Positions 1 through 8,431 of a stretch of DNA of 64,000 nucleotides are shown piece after piece. Below the pieces are notes generated by a model. That model was not told where the DNA came from, made no database searches, and worked only from the letters and a program-made list of their open reading frames with translations. The stretch comes from Streptomyces alfalfae. GTDB taxonomy: Bacteria > Actinomycetota > Actinomycetes > Streptomycetales > Streptomycetaceae. Positions within the stretch are counted from its first letter, which is position 1. The number at the start of each line of letters is the position of its first letter. The position numbers were made by a program, and so were the translations under genes. The stretch is taken from the NCBI RefSeq assembly GCF_004127445.1, contig NZ_QEXM01000020.1, forward strand, positions 124,001 to 188,000, given 5' to 3'.

Positions 1-2
1 AC

Positions 3-2786
3 GTGACCACGCGCGCCCACCGGCTCCGGCTGGACGGCGTCGACGTGTACTTCCTGTCCAACACGCAGCTCGACCTGCTGCCCGACCGCCTCTACCCGCC
101 GCCGGGCACGGCCGGGCGCGACCTCGCCCACTTCAAGCCGCTGGTCTTCCAGGTGGACGCGGCGCGCTTCCTGGCGGAGCTGACCGGCGACGAGCCCGCC
201 GTGGTGCACGGCTTCGAGCCGTCCTACTCCTGGCTGCTGCCGCCCGTGCTCGGCGCGGCCCCGCGGCTGCGCACCGCCGTGACGGTCGCCGCCAACGCGC
301 CCGTCACGCAGAAGCTCTACCGGCCGCAGGTGGAACGGCTCCTCGACCTGTTCGGCGTGCGCGACGCCGTGGCCCTGGACGGCCTGGACGCGCCGCCTCC
401 CGCGGAGGACGCCGCCACGGCCGTGATGTCCCGCGCCCTGGCGGGCACCCGCATGCACGACGTGTACGGCCCCGACCACGTCGGGCTCTTCCCGCTGGTC
501 ACCGCGCACGCCGACCTCGTGGACTTCGTGTCGCCCGGACAGCGCGCCTACTACAGCACCTTCCGCGACACGCCGATGGAAGCGCTCTTCGAGACCCTGC
601 CGCTCGCCCGGCAGGTGCGCGAGCAGGCCCACAAGCTGCTCGTGGGCGGCTGCGGCATCGCGGAGAGCTGGCTGGCCCGTGATCCGGCCGCCGTCGACCG
701 CGCCGAGGTGCTGCGGTCGCTGGGGCTCGACCCGGCGCGCCCGGTCTTCTACCACGCGGCCCGCTACGCGGTGCACCACAAGGGCCAGTTGGAGCTGGTG
801 CGGGCGATCGAGGAGGTGCTCGCCACCGACCCGGAGATCAGCTTCGTCATCCGCTGTTCGACCGGCCGGGGCGGCCAGAAGACCGCGGGCGCCGCCAACG
901 CCTACTTCCAGCGCGTCGCCGACCGCCATCCCGGCCAGGTCCACCTCGACTGGCGGCTCGCCGACGAGGACACCCTCTTCACGCACGCGGCCTGCGCCGA
1001 CTTCTGCGTCTACCCGTCCAAGTACGAGCTGGACGGCTTCCTCATCGCCCAGGCCGAGGCCATGGCGTGCGGTGCGGTGCCGATCGCCACGGCCCAGCAG
1101 GTCACCGCGCACTTCCGGCACGCGCTGCCGCTCACCGACCGCGCGGCGACCGGATTCGCCGTACGCGGCTCGTTCCACGACGACGACCCGGCGCTCGCCG
1201 GGGAGCTCGTCGCGCGCATCAGGGAGGCCGCCGCCGTGTTCCGCCACGACCCGGGCGCCTACGCCCGCCTGTCGGCCGGCGCCCGCCGCACGGCACGGGG
1301 CTTCACCTGGGAGCGGGCCGCCGACGCGCGGCTCGCGGCCTTCGACTCCCTGCTGCGCGGCGAGCCGCTGCGCTTCCCCGACGAGGAGGCCATCCGGTAC
1401 GGCTGGTTCGACCGGCTCTCCGACGCGGCCTGGCGCGAGCACCGCGCCCTCATCGCGCGCGTCGCCGCCGAGCGCGGTGACCTCGCGGCCTACGGGCGCG
1501 TCGCGCCGCTGGACGCGGCGGCGTACGAGCGTCTCTTCGAAGCCGCGTACGCACGGGCCGACTTCGCCCGGAGCACGGAGGTGGCCCGCGCCGCGGACCG
1601 CCCGGACCTCGCGGACCAGCTCCGCGAGCGCTGCCGGGTGTCCCGCGCGCCGGGCGGCGCGCTGACGGTGACCTACCGCCACCCGCTCCTCGAACGGGTC
1701 CAGATCGTCACGCGGGCCGCCCCCGAGACCGCCGGCGCACGCGAGTCCGCCACCGAGGCGCTGGCCTCCGACGAGCCGGTGCCCACCGGCAGCGGGGCCG
1801 CGCTCACGGCGCTCGAACCGGTCGGCGACGGAGTCTTCAGGGGCCTCGTCGACGGGCCGCCGGCCGGCCGTGACCTGGTGCTGATGCTGACGCTGCGGTC
1901 GGGCCGTGTCGCCTGGGACACCGTGCCGGTGACCGACCCGCCCTACCGCGTCGTCGCCACCGACCTCGACGGCACCCTGCTCCGCAGCGACCTCACCGTC
2001 TCCGAGCGCACCCGGCGGGCGCTGGCCCTCGTCGCCGATGCCGGGGCGCACCACCTGGTCGTCACCGGGCGGCCCGCGACGGCCTGCAAGGACTTCCTCG
2101 CCGGGCTCGGCTACCGCGGCCTGGCCGTGTGCGGTCAGGGCGCCCAGCTCTACGACGCGGCCACCGACCGGCTCCTGGAGTCCGCCTCGCTCGACCTGGA
2201 CCTCGCCCGCGACGTGGTGGAGCGCGCCGAGGCCGTGCTCGGGACCCTGGAACTCGGGGTCGTCACGGCGCCGCCCGAGAGCCGTTTCAAGGTCACCCCC
2301 CGCTTCGGGGAACGCGTCAGGCACGGCTGGGACGTCACCACCGACCGTTCGCTGCTGTGGGCCTCGCCCATCGACAAGCTCGTGCTGCACCACCCCGAGG
2401 TGCCCGAGGACGACGTCGCCGCCACCGTCGCGGAGCTGTGCGGCGACGCGGTCTCCGTGGTGCATTCGGTCAAGGGCATGGTGGAGGTGCTGCCACCCGG
2501 CGTCACCAAGGGCGCGGGCGTGGCGCGCGCGGCGGCGCTCCTGGGCTTCACGGGGGCCGACACCATCGCCTTCGGCGACATGCCCAACGACATTCCGCTG
2601 CTCGCCTGGGCGGGACACGGCGTGGCCGTCGCCAACGGGCACCCGGAGCTGCGGCGCATGGCCGACGAGACGGCGCCCGGCAACGACGAGGACGGGGTCG
2701 CGGCGGTCCTGGAACGCCTCTTCGCCCCCGCCACGCCGGCCGCCGCCCCCGTGCCCGTCCTGCGCGGGGAGGCCGCCCATGACTGA
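3..2786 (+). CDS. Glycogen-synthase-like glycosyltransferase (GT5) fused to HAD phosphatase, 5' partial
   Basis: The reading frame is open from the first bases. The opening residues correspond to the interior of a glycogen/starch synthase N-lobe, so the true start lies upstream of the window. The C-lobe follows at residues about 230-460, with a SKYELDGF motif near residue 340 where glycogen synthases carry their catalytic Glu loop. After a beta-rich linker (about 540-640) comes a Cof-type HAD-IIB phosphatase: DLDGT with nucleophile D654, a TKG lysine, and GDMPND at 858-863. Acarbose clusters contain glycogen-synthase-like pseudo-glycosyltransferases (AcbS, AcbI) and a separate HAD phosphatase (AcbJ). 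The fusion may join both jobs, for example coupling and removal of a 7-phosphate; that is inference. The stop overlaps the next gene by 8 bases, indicating one operon. The fold call is firm, the substrate is not. Confidence 0.8.
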   Translation: MTTRAHRLRLDGVDVYFLSNTQLDLLPDRLYPPPGTAGRDLAHFKPLVFQVDAARFLAELTGDEPAVVHGFEPSYSWLLPPVLGAAPRLRTAVTVAANAPVTQKLYRPQVERLLDLFGVRDAVALDGLDAPPPAEDAATAVMSRALAGTRMHDVYGPDHVGLFPLVTAHADLVDFVSPGQRAYYSTFRDTPMEALFETLPLARQVREQAHKLLVGGCGIAESWLARDPAAVDRAEVLRSLGLDPARPVFYHAARYAVHHKGQLELVRAIEEVLATDPEISFVIRCSTGRGGQKTAGAANAYFQRVADRHPGQVHLDWRLADEDTLFTHAACADFCVYPSKYELDGFLIAQAEAMACGAVPIATAQQVTAHFRHALPLTDRAATGFAVRGSFHDDDPALAGELVARIREAAAVFRHDPGAYARLSAGARRTARGFTWERAADARLAAFDSLLRGEPLRFPDEEAIRYGWFDRLSDAAWREHRALIARVAAERGDLAAYGRVAPLDAAAYERLFEAAYARADFARSTEVARAADRPDLADQLRERCRVSRAPGGALTVTYRHPLLERVQIVTRAAPETAGARESATEALASDEPVPTGSGAALTALEPVGDGVFRGLVDGPPAGRDLVLMLTLRSGRVAWDTVPVTDPPYRVVATDLDGTLLRSDLTVSERTRRALALVADAGAHHLVVTGRPATACKDFLAGLGYRGLAVCGQGAQLYDAATDRLLESASLDLDLARDVVERAEAVLGTLELGVVTAPPESRFKVTPRFGERVRHGWDVTTDRSLLWASPIDKLVLHHPEVPEDDVAATVAELCGDAVSVVHSVKGMVEVLPPGVTKGAGVARAAALLGFTGADTIAFGDMPNDIPLLAWAGHGVAVANGHPELRRMADETAPGNDEDGVAAVLERLFAPATPAAAPVPVLRGEAAHD

Positions 2787-4866
2787 GGCGATCCTCGGAC
2801 TCGCGCGCGCCCACGGCGTCGCGACCGAGTACACCACCGACCGGGGCCGGCGCGTCGCCGTCCCTGCCGACACCCTCGTCGCCGTCCTCGGCGCCTGCGG
2901 GGTCGACGCCACCACCCCCGCCGCGGCCCGTGAGGCCCTGGACCGCCACCGCGCGGAGCAGGCCGCACGGCTGCTGCCACCCTGTGTCGTCACGCGCGCC
3001 GGAGAGGGCGTGACGCTGCCCCGGAGCAGCGTGGGCGAGGTGGCGGTGGAGGGCGGCGGGACCCTGCCGGCGGACGCTCCGCTGCCGCCCGGCCACCACA
3101 CCCTGCGGGTGCGTGCGGGCGAGCGCGAGGCACGGGCCCCACTGCTCGCCGTGCCCGACCGGCTCGCGGTGCCCGACCGCCGTGCCTGGGGCTTGATCGT
3201 CCAGCTCTACTCCGTGCTCTCCCGCCGCTCCTGGGGCATGGGCGACCTGGCGGACCTCGCCGAGCTCGCCACCTGGTCGGGGCGGGACCTCGGGGCCGGT
3301 TTCGTCCAGCTCGGCCCGCTGCACGCCGTGCCGCCGGGGCCGCTGCCGGACCCCTCCCCGTACCGTCCGAGTTCGCGCCGCTTCCCCGATCCGATGCACG
3401 TACGGGTGGAGGCGGTGCCGGAGTACGCGTACCTGGACCGGGCGGGGCGCGACGCCGCGCACGCGCTGGTCGACCAGGCCCGCGCCGTCAACGCCCGGGT
3501 GCTCGACGGCAGTTCGCTCATCGACCGGGAGACGGTCCGCTCCCTCAAGCACCGGGCGCTGCGCGCCGTGCACGCGGTGCCGCTCTCCCCCGGCCGCGCG
3601 GCGGCCTTCGCCGCGTTCACGGCACGCGAGGGCCAGGGGCTCACCGACTTCGCCACCTGGTGCGCGCTGGCCGATGAGCACGGCGCTGACTGGCGGTGCT
3701 GGCCCGTGGAGCTGCGCGACCCGCGCTCCCCCGCCGTGGCGCGGGCCCGCGACGACCTCGCGGAGAGCGTCGCGTTCCACCGCTGGCTGGCCTGGATCAC
3801 CGACGAGCAGCTCGCCGCCGCGCAACGGGCGGCGAAGGACGCGGGCATGGCGATCGGCCTCGTGCACGACCTGGCCGTCGGGGTGGCGCCGGACGGCGCC
3901 GACGCCTGGGCGCTCCAGCACTGCCTGGCCGCCGGGATGAGCGTCGGCGCGCCACCGGACGACTTCAACCCGCTGGGCCAGGACTGGGGCCAGCCGCCCT
4001 GGCGCCCGGACGCGCTCGCCGCCGCGGGCTATCTGCCCTTCGCGGAGCTGCTGCGCTCCAACCTGCGGCACGCGGGAGCACTCCGCGTCGACCACGTGAT
4101 GGGGCTGTTCCGGCTGTGGTGGGTGCCCGAGGGACGCCCGCCGTCGGAGGGCACGTACGTACGGTATGACGCCCACGCCATGCTGGGAGCGCTCACCCTG
4201 GAGGCCCACCGGGCGGGTGCGAGCGTCATCGGCGAGGACCTCGGCACGGTGGAGAAGGGCGTGCGCGAGGAGCTCGCCGGGCGCGGCATCCTCGGCACCT
4301 CCGTGCAGCGCTTCGAGTACGTGGGCGGCAGCGAGGGCCGGCACGGGCCGCTGCCGCCCGACCAGTGGCGCGCGAACTGCCTGGCCACGCTCACCACCCA
4401 TGACCTGCCGACCACCGCGGCCTGGCTCAGCGGGGAGCACGTCGAACTGCGCGAGCGGCTCGGCCTGCTGACCCGCCCCGCCGAGGCGGAGAAGGCGGAG
4501 GCCGCGAGCGAGCGCGACGGCTGGCTCGCCGAGCTGACCCGGCTCGGCCTGCTGCCGTCACCGGACGGCGAGGTGGCCGCCCTGCACCGCTTCCTGCCGC
4601 TCACCCCGGCCCTGCTGCTCGGGGTCTGGTTGCCGGACGCGACGGGCGACCGCCGTCCGCAGAACCTGCCGGGCACCTCCACGGTGCACCCCAACTGGCG
4701 CCTGCCGGTGTCCGACGCGGAGGGCCGCCCCGTACCCCTGGAGGAACTGCCCGCGTCGCCCCTCGTGCGGACGGTCGCCGGCGTGTTCGCCGATCCGGGG
4801 CCGCGCCCCGCGCCGCCGTCACCGCACCACCCCGATCCCCGATCGACGACGCCGTCGACGACCTGA
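2779..4866 (+). CDS. malQ: 4-alpha-glucanotransferase (amylomaltase)
   Basis: This 695-residue protein has the usual actinobacterial MalQ length. Its catalytic residues are visible: nucleophile D438 in RVDHVMGLF, acid/base E486 in VIGEDLG and D542 in TTHDLPT. It transfers alpha-1,4-glucan segments between maltooligosaccharides in the cytosol. The ATG at 2779 lies inside the end of the preceding gene, so translation is probably coupled. An amylomaltase (AcbQ) is also found in acarbose-type clusters, where it can build or trim the maltooligosaccharide acceptor. A housekeeping maltose-metabolism copy is less likely given the operon with a C7-cyclitol cyclase. Confidence 0.93.
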   Translation: MTEAILGLARAHGVATEYTTDRGRRVAVPADTLVAVLGACGVDATTPAAAREALDRHRAEQAARLLPPCVVTRAGEGVTLPRSSVGEVAVEGGGTLPADAPLPPGHHTLRVRAGEREARAPLLAVPDRLAVPDRRAWGLIVQLYSVLSRRSWGMGDLADLAELATWSGRDLGAGFVQLGPLHAVPPGPLPDPSPYRPSSRRFPDPMHVRVEAVPEYAYLDRAGRDAAHALVDQARAVNARVLDGSSLIDRETVRSLKHRALRAVHAVPLSPGRAAAFAAFTAREGQGLTDFATWCALADEHGADWRCWPVELRDPRSPAVARARDDLAESVAFHRWLAWITDEQLAAAQRAAKDAGMAIGLVHDLAVGVAPDGADAWALQHCLAAGMSVGAPPDDFNPLGQDWGQPPWRPDALAAAGYLPFAELLRSNLRHAGALRVDHVMGLFRLWWVPEGRPPSEGTYVRYDAHAMLGALTLEAHRAGASVIGEDLGTVEKGVREELAGRGILGTSVQRFEYVGGSEGRHGPLPPDQWRANCLATLTTHDLPTTAAWLSGEHVELRERLGLLTRPAEAEKAEAASERDGWLAELTRLGLLPSPDGEVAALHRFLPLTPALLLGVWLPDATGDRRPQNLPGTSTVHPNWRLPVSDAEGRPVPLEELPASPLVRTVAGVFADPGPRPAPPSPHHPDPRSTTPSTT

Positions 4867-4892
4867 AGACCGAACGAAGACCGAGGAGAGAG

Positions 4893-6128
4893 ATGGCAGG
4901 CCAGGTTCTTGCCGAGGCCGCGGGTGTCCGTGAGGACGCCGGGGGCTTCGACCTGCACGCACCGGACGGCACCGGCTACCGGGTCGACGTCACCGACGGG
5001 GTCTTCTCCCCGCACAACCCGCTGCTCGCCCACTACCTGGAGGGGCGGCGGGTGGTGGCCTTCGTCGGCCCCACCGTCGACCGCCTCTACGGACAGCAGT
5101 TGCGCGCCTACCTGGGCGCGCGCCTCGAACCGGACAGCTGGAGCGTCCACCCGATCGCGTCCGGGGAGCACAACAAGTCACTGACCTCGGCCGAGCAGGT
5201 GTGCGCGACCGCCAAGGCCGCCGGGCTCGACCGGCACGGCGTGATGCTGGCGGTGGGCGGCGGCATCGTCGCGGACATCGTCGGCTTCGCCGCCTCCATG
5301 TACTCGCGCGGCATCCGCTACATCAAGGTCAACACCACCCTGGTCGGTCAGGTCGACGTCGGTGTCGGCGTCAAGACGGGGGTCAACGGCCTGCACACGA
5401 AGAACATGTTCGGCGCCTACCACCCGGCGCACGCCTCGCTGAACGACCCCGCGCTCCTCGCCACCCTGCCGGACCGCGAGATCCGCTGCGGTCTCGCGGA
5501 GATCGTCAAGATGGCGGTGATCCTCGACGGCGACCTGTTCCAGGCCCTCGAGCGGCACCCGGACGTCTTCCGCCGCCCCGGCCACCCGGCCGACGCCGAG
5601 CTGGAGACCTACGTCATCCGCACCTCGATGAGGCTGATGATGGAGGAGCTGTGCCCCAACCTGCGCGAGCACGAACTCGCGCGCCTGGTCGACTTCGGCC
5701 ACACCTTCAGCCCCGTCATCGAGACGGCGGGCGGCCACCGGCTCGAACACGGCGAGGCCGTCGCGGTCGACATGGCGCTGTCCGCCCACATCGCCCGGCT
5801 CCTCGGTCTCGCGGACGCGGAGACCTGCGAGCGGATCGTCGCGCTCCTGGAGCGGATCGGCCTGCCCGTCCACGACGCCGCGACCTGCACGGCCGACCAG
5901 ATGACGCAGGCCCTGTGGGCCTCCTGGCAGCGCCGGGGCCGCAAGCTCCACCTGGTGGTGCCCACCGGGATCGGCAAGGCGGGCTTCGTCGACGAACTGG
6001 AAGACGTCCCGCAGGACGTCCTGCGCGAGGCCCTGGACGCGCTCGCCACCCGCGCCGCCCGCGCCCCGCGCACCTCGCCCGCCGCGAACTCCGCCGTGGA
6101 CCCCGCCGTGGACGGAGGGGCACGATGA
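4893..6128 (+). CDS. Sedoheptulose-7-phosphate cyclase, 2-epi-5-epi-valiolone synthase type (AcbC/ValA-like)
   Basis: A 411-residue member of the dehydroquinate-synthase fold, started by ATG after a clear GAGGAGAG ribosome site. The NAD-binding GGGIVADIVGF stretch is present. Likely zinc ligands are E203 (in CGLAEIVK), H270 (in FGHTFSP) and H286 (in LEHGEAV). Enzymes of this family with such context cyclise sedoheptulose 7-phosphate to 2-epi-5-epi-valiolone, the first step to acarbose and validamycin. Neighbouring glucanotransferase, ROK kinase and AcbK-like kinase genes fit this better than an aroB role. Distinguishing it from other sugar phosphate cyclases (EVS, DDGS) would need an alignment of active-site residues. 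Confidence 0.88.
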   Translation: MAGQVLAEAAGVREDAGGFDLHAPDGTGYRVDVTDGVFSPHNPLLAHYLEGRRVVAFVGPTVDRLYGQQLRAYLGARLEPDSWSVHPIASGEHNKSLTSAEQVCATAKAAGLDRHGVMLAVGGGIVADIVGFAASMYSRGIRYIKVNTTLVGQVDVGVGVKTGVNGLHTKNMFGAYHPAHASLNDPALLATLPDREIRCGLAEIVKMAVILDGDLFQALERHPDVFRRPGHPADAELETYVIRTSMRLMMEELCPNLREHELARLVDFGHTFSPVIETAGGHRLEHGEAVAVDMALSAHIARLLGLADAETCERIVALLERIGLPVHDAATCTADQMTQALWASWQRRGRKLHLVVPTGIGKAGFVDELEDVPQDVLREALDALATRAARAPRTSPAANSAVDPAVDGGAR

Positions 6129-6502
6129 CCGGCCGTGTGCCCAATCTGCGCGACCTCCTCACCGGCAAGGAGCACGACCACGGCGGGCTCGGCACGATCC
6201 TGGCGCACCGCGTCTTCACGCGCGGACCGGGCGGCCCCGGCGCCGAGTTCATTGACCTCGCCGTGCTGCCGCCCGGCACGTCCATCGGGCGCCACCGGCA
6301 CGGGGCCGACCACGAGACGTACGTGATCCTCTCGGGGGAGGGCCTGATGTACCTGGACGGCGAGGAGTTCCGCGTGGGCCCCGGCGACGTCGTCGTCAAC
6401 CGTCCCCACGGCGAGCACGGGCTCCTGAACGACCGCGACACCGACCTGCACCTGCTGGTCTTCGAGGAGGAACTCCGTGCCCACGGCCACCATCGCGGCT
6501 GA
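6125..6502 (+). CDS. Small single-domain cupin
   Basis: This 125-residue protein begins at an ATG that overlaps the cyclase stop (ATGA). It has an exact first cupin motif at residues 51-73, with metal ligands H57, H59 and E64, and a second motif giving H98. Small cupins can be isomerases, epimerases, dioxygenases or sugar-binding proteins. In acarbose and validamycin clusters the gene acting soon after the cyclase is a 2-epimerase of the vicinal-oxygen-chelate fold. No such gene is seen here, so the cupin could fill that step; this is inference from position only. It may also just be a stabilising or regulatory partner. Confidence 0.85.
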   Translation: MTGRVPNLRDLLTGKEHDHGGLGTILAHRVFTRGPGGPGAEFIDLAVLPPGTSIGRHRHGADHETYVILSGEGLMYLDGEEFRVGPGDVVVNRPHGEHGLLNDRDTDLHLLVFEEELRAHGHHRG

Positions 6503-7514
6503 CCCCGAGCACACCGTCGTCGACGTGGGAGGCACCACGCTGCGGGTGGGCGCCTACGCGCCCGCCGACGGGACGCTCTCCCGCGTGCGGCGGATGCCGG
6601 TCGACGGCATGGCCCGCGATCCGCACGCCCCCGTACCCGTGCTCCAGGAGCGGTTGGTGGAGCAGCTCGTGCGCGAGGTGACGCGGCACACGGCCGGGCG
6701 CGCGCCCGGTCCCGTCGGGGTCGCCTTCGCCGGGCCGATCAGCGCTGACGGCCTGGTCCTCGCGGCACCGACGGTGTGGGGCCGGCGCGGTGAGCCCCTG
6801 CCGCTCGGCGCCCTGCTCGCCGAACGGCTCGGCAGACCGGTCACCGTCGTCAACGACCTCACCGCGGCCGCCTGGCGGTACGCGGCCACGGAGCCGGAGC
6901 CCTTCTGCCTGCTGACCGTCAGCTCGGGCATCGGCAACAAGGTCTTCCGGGGCGGCGACGTCCTGCTGCACCCCGAGGGCCACGGCGGTGAACTCGGCCA
7001 CTGGGCCTGCGATCCCTCACCCGACGCGCCGCTGTGCGACTGCGGGGGCCGCGGCCACCTCGGCGCCATCGCCTCGGGCCGGGGCGTGCTCGCCGCGGCC
7101 CGGCGCGCGGCGGCCGCCGACCCCGACGGGTTCGCCCGCTCCCGCCTCGCGGAGCTGTGCGAGGACCGCGTGGAGAACCCGGCCCTCGCCAAGGCGCTCA
7201 CCGAGGGCGACCCCTTCGCCACCGGCGTGCTGCGCGCCGCCCTCGCGCACCTCGCGCGGGCGATCGGCGCCGTCTTCGCCTCGGTGGGAGTCTGCCGCTT
7301 CATCGTCGTGGGCGGCTTCGCGCTGGCCGTCGGCGAGCGCTACCGGCAGCTCCTCGTCGAGGAGCTGGACCGGCAGGGCTGCTTCGGGCTCTCCCGGGAG
7401 CGGATCGACGCCATGGTCGCGCTCGGCGCGCCCGACGACGACCACGGGCTGATCGGCGCGGGCCGCCTCCTGGCCGCCCGCCACCCGTCGGCACAGGGGC
7501 GGGTGGCACGGTGA
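6477..7514 (+). CDS. ROK-family sugar/cyclitol kinase (AcbM/VldC-like)
   Basis: A 345-residue ROK kinase starting at GTG behind a GAGGAGG site inside the end of the cupin gene. It has the ATP-binding DVGGTTLRVG motif near residue 20, a GVAFAGPI acidic-loop region and a degenerate ROK zinc motif (LCDCGGRGH). ROK kinases convert glucose or similar polyols to phosphates. In acarbose and validamycin pathways ROK-type kinases (AcbM, VldC) phosphorylate O7 of the valiolone intermediate. Position directly after the cyclase and cupin supports that role, but an ordinary glucokinase cannot be excluded from sequence alone. Confidence 0.87.
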   Translation: MPTATIAADPEHTVVDVGGTTLRVGAYAPADGTLSRVRRMPVDGMARDPHAPVPVLQERLVEQLVREVTRHTAGRAPGPVGVAFAGPISADGLVLAAPTVWGRRGEPLPLGALLAERLGRPVTVVNDLTAAAWRYAATEPEPFCLLTVSSGIGNKVFRGGDVLLHPEGHGGELGHWACDPSPDAPLCDCGGRGHLGAIASGRGVLAAARRAAAADPDGFARSRLAELCEDRVENPALAKALTEGDPFATGVLRAALAHLARAIGAVFASVGVCRFIVVGGFALAVGERYRQLLVEELDRQGCFGLSRERIDAMVALGAPDDDHGLIGAGRLLAARHPSAQGRVAR

Positions 7515-8431
7515 GGCGCGTCAACTCGCTCGTCGTCGGCAGCGGCTTCGTCGGCACGGGCATCGCCCGCCGCCTGGTGGCCTCGGGTGACGCCGTCACC
7601 CTGGTGTCGCGCGGTCGCCCCGCCGCCGCGCCGGAGGAGTACGGGGCGCGCTGGTGCGCCCTGGACGCCACCGACGCGGAGGCCTGCGGCCGTCTGGTGT
7701 CGCGGCTGCGGCCCCGCCGGATCGTCCTGGTGCACGGCCCCTCGGACGTCACCTGGTGCGAGGCGCACCCCGAGGAGGCGGCCCGCGCGCACTCCGCGGT
7801 GGCGTCGGCCTTCGCGTCCCTCGGCGGGCGTTCGCGCATCGTCATGATCTCCACGGACAACGTCTTCGACGGCTCTTCGCCCGGCAGCACCGAGTCCACG
7901 CCCGTCTCCCCGGCGAACGCCTACGGACGGGCCAAGCGCCGGGCCGAGGAACTGCTGCTCGCCCACGCGGCCGACGCGGTCTCGCTGCGCGTGAGCCTCG
8001 TCTACGGCCATGAGCCCGCGGACGCCGGCAAGTGGCTCAACTACTTCGCCGCCTGCGCCCACCGGCTGCGCGCGGGAGAGCCCGTCGAGGCGCCCGACGA
8101 CCAGTGGACGACGCCCGTGCACGTCGACGACGTGGCCGAGGTGGTGGCCGCGCTGCTCACCAGCCTGGCCCCGCTGCCGCCCGTGCTCCATCTGGGCGGG
8201 CCCGACCGGGTCAGCCGCGCCGAGTGGGCCGGTCTGATCGCCCGCGGCCTCGGGCTCCCTGCCCACCTGGTGGTCCCGGTGCCGAAGGCCCTGAGCCGCT
8301 ACGCGTCCAGGCCGCGGAACGCCTGCCTGGCCAGCGACCTCCTGGCCGCGCTGCCCGCCACGCGCGGCATCGCGGTCCGCGGAGTGGCGGAAGGCGCCCG
8401 CGACCTGGCGGGCGCCTTCAGCTCGGCCTAG
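7511..8431 (+). CDS. RmlD-like NAD(P)-dependent reductase/epimerase (extended SDR)
   Basis: A 306-residue Rossmann protein. GTG at 7511 overlaps the kinase stop. The nucleotide motif GSGFVGTG is at the N terminus, MISTDNVFDG lies mid-protein, and the catalytic Tyr/Lys pair sits in YGRAKRR. It most resembles dTDP-4-dehydrorhamnose reductases and related sugar epimerases. In this operon it is a candidate for reducing or epimerising a cyclitol ketone or a nucleotide sugar. The last codon shares a CTAG with the convergent amylase gene, so the two transcripts meet head-on with no spacer. Confidence 0.8.
   Translation: MRRVNSLVVGSGFVGTGIARRLVASGDAVTLVSRGRPAAAPEEYGARWCALDATDAEACGRLVSRLRPRRIVLVHGPSDVTWCEAHPEEAARAHSAVASAFASLGGRSRIVMISTDNVFDGSSPGSTESTPVSPANAYGRAKRRAEELLLAHAADAVSLRVSLVYGHEPADAGKWLNYFAACAHRLRAGEPVEAPDDQWTTPVHVDDVAEVVAALLTSLAPLPPVLHLGGPDRVSRAEWAGLIARGLGLPAHLVVPVPKALSRYASRPRNACLASDLLAALPATRGIAVRGVAEGARDLAGAFSSA

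Noticed and set aside
4893..6128. Shikimate-pathway 3-dehydroquinate synthase (aroB)
   Set aside because: Length of 411 residues and operon with glucanotransferase and ROK kinase fit C7-cyclitol cyclases; no other shikimate genes are adjacent.
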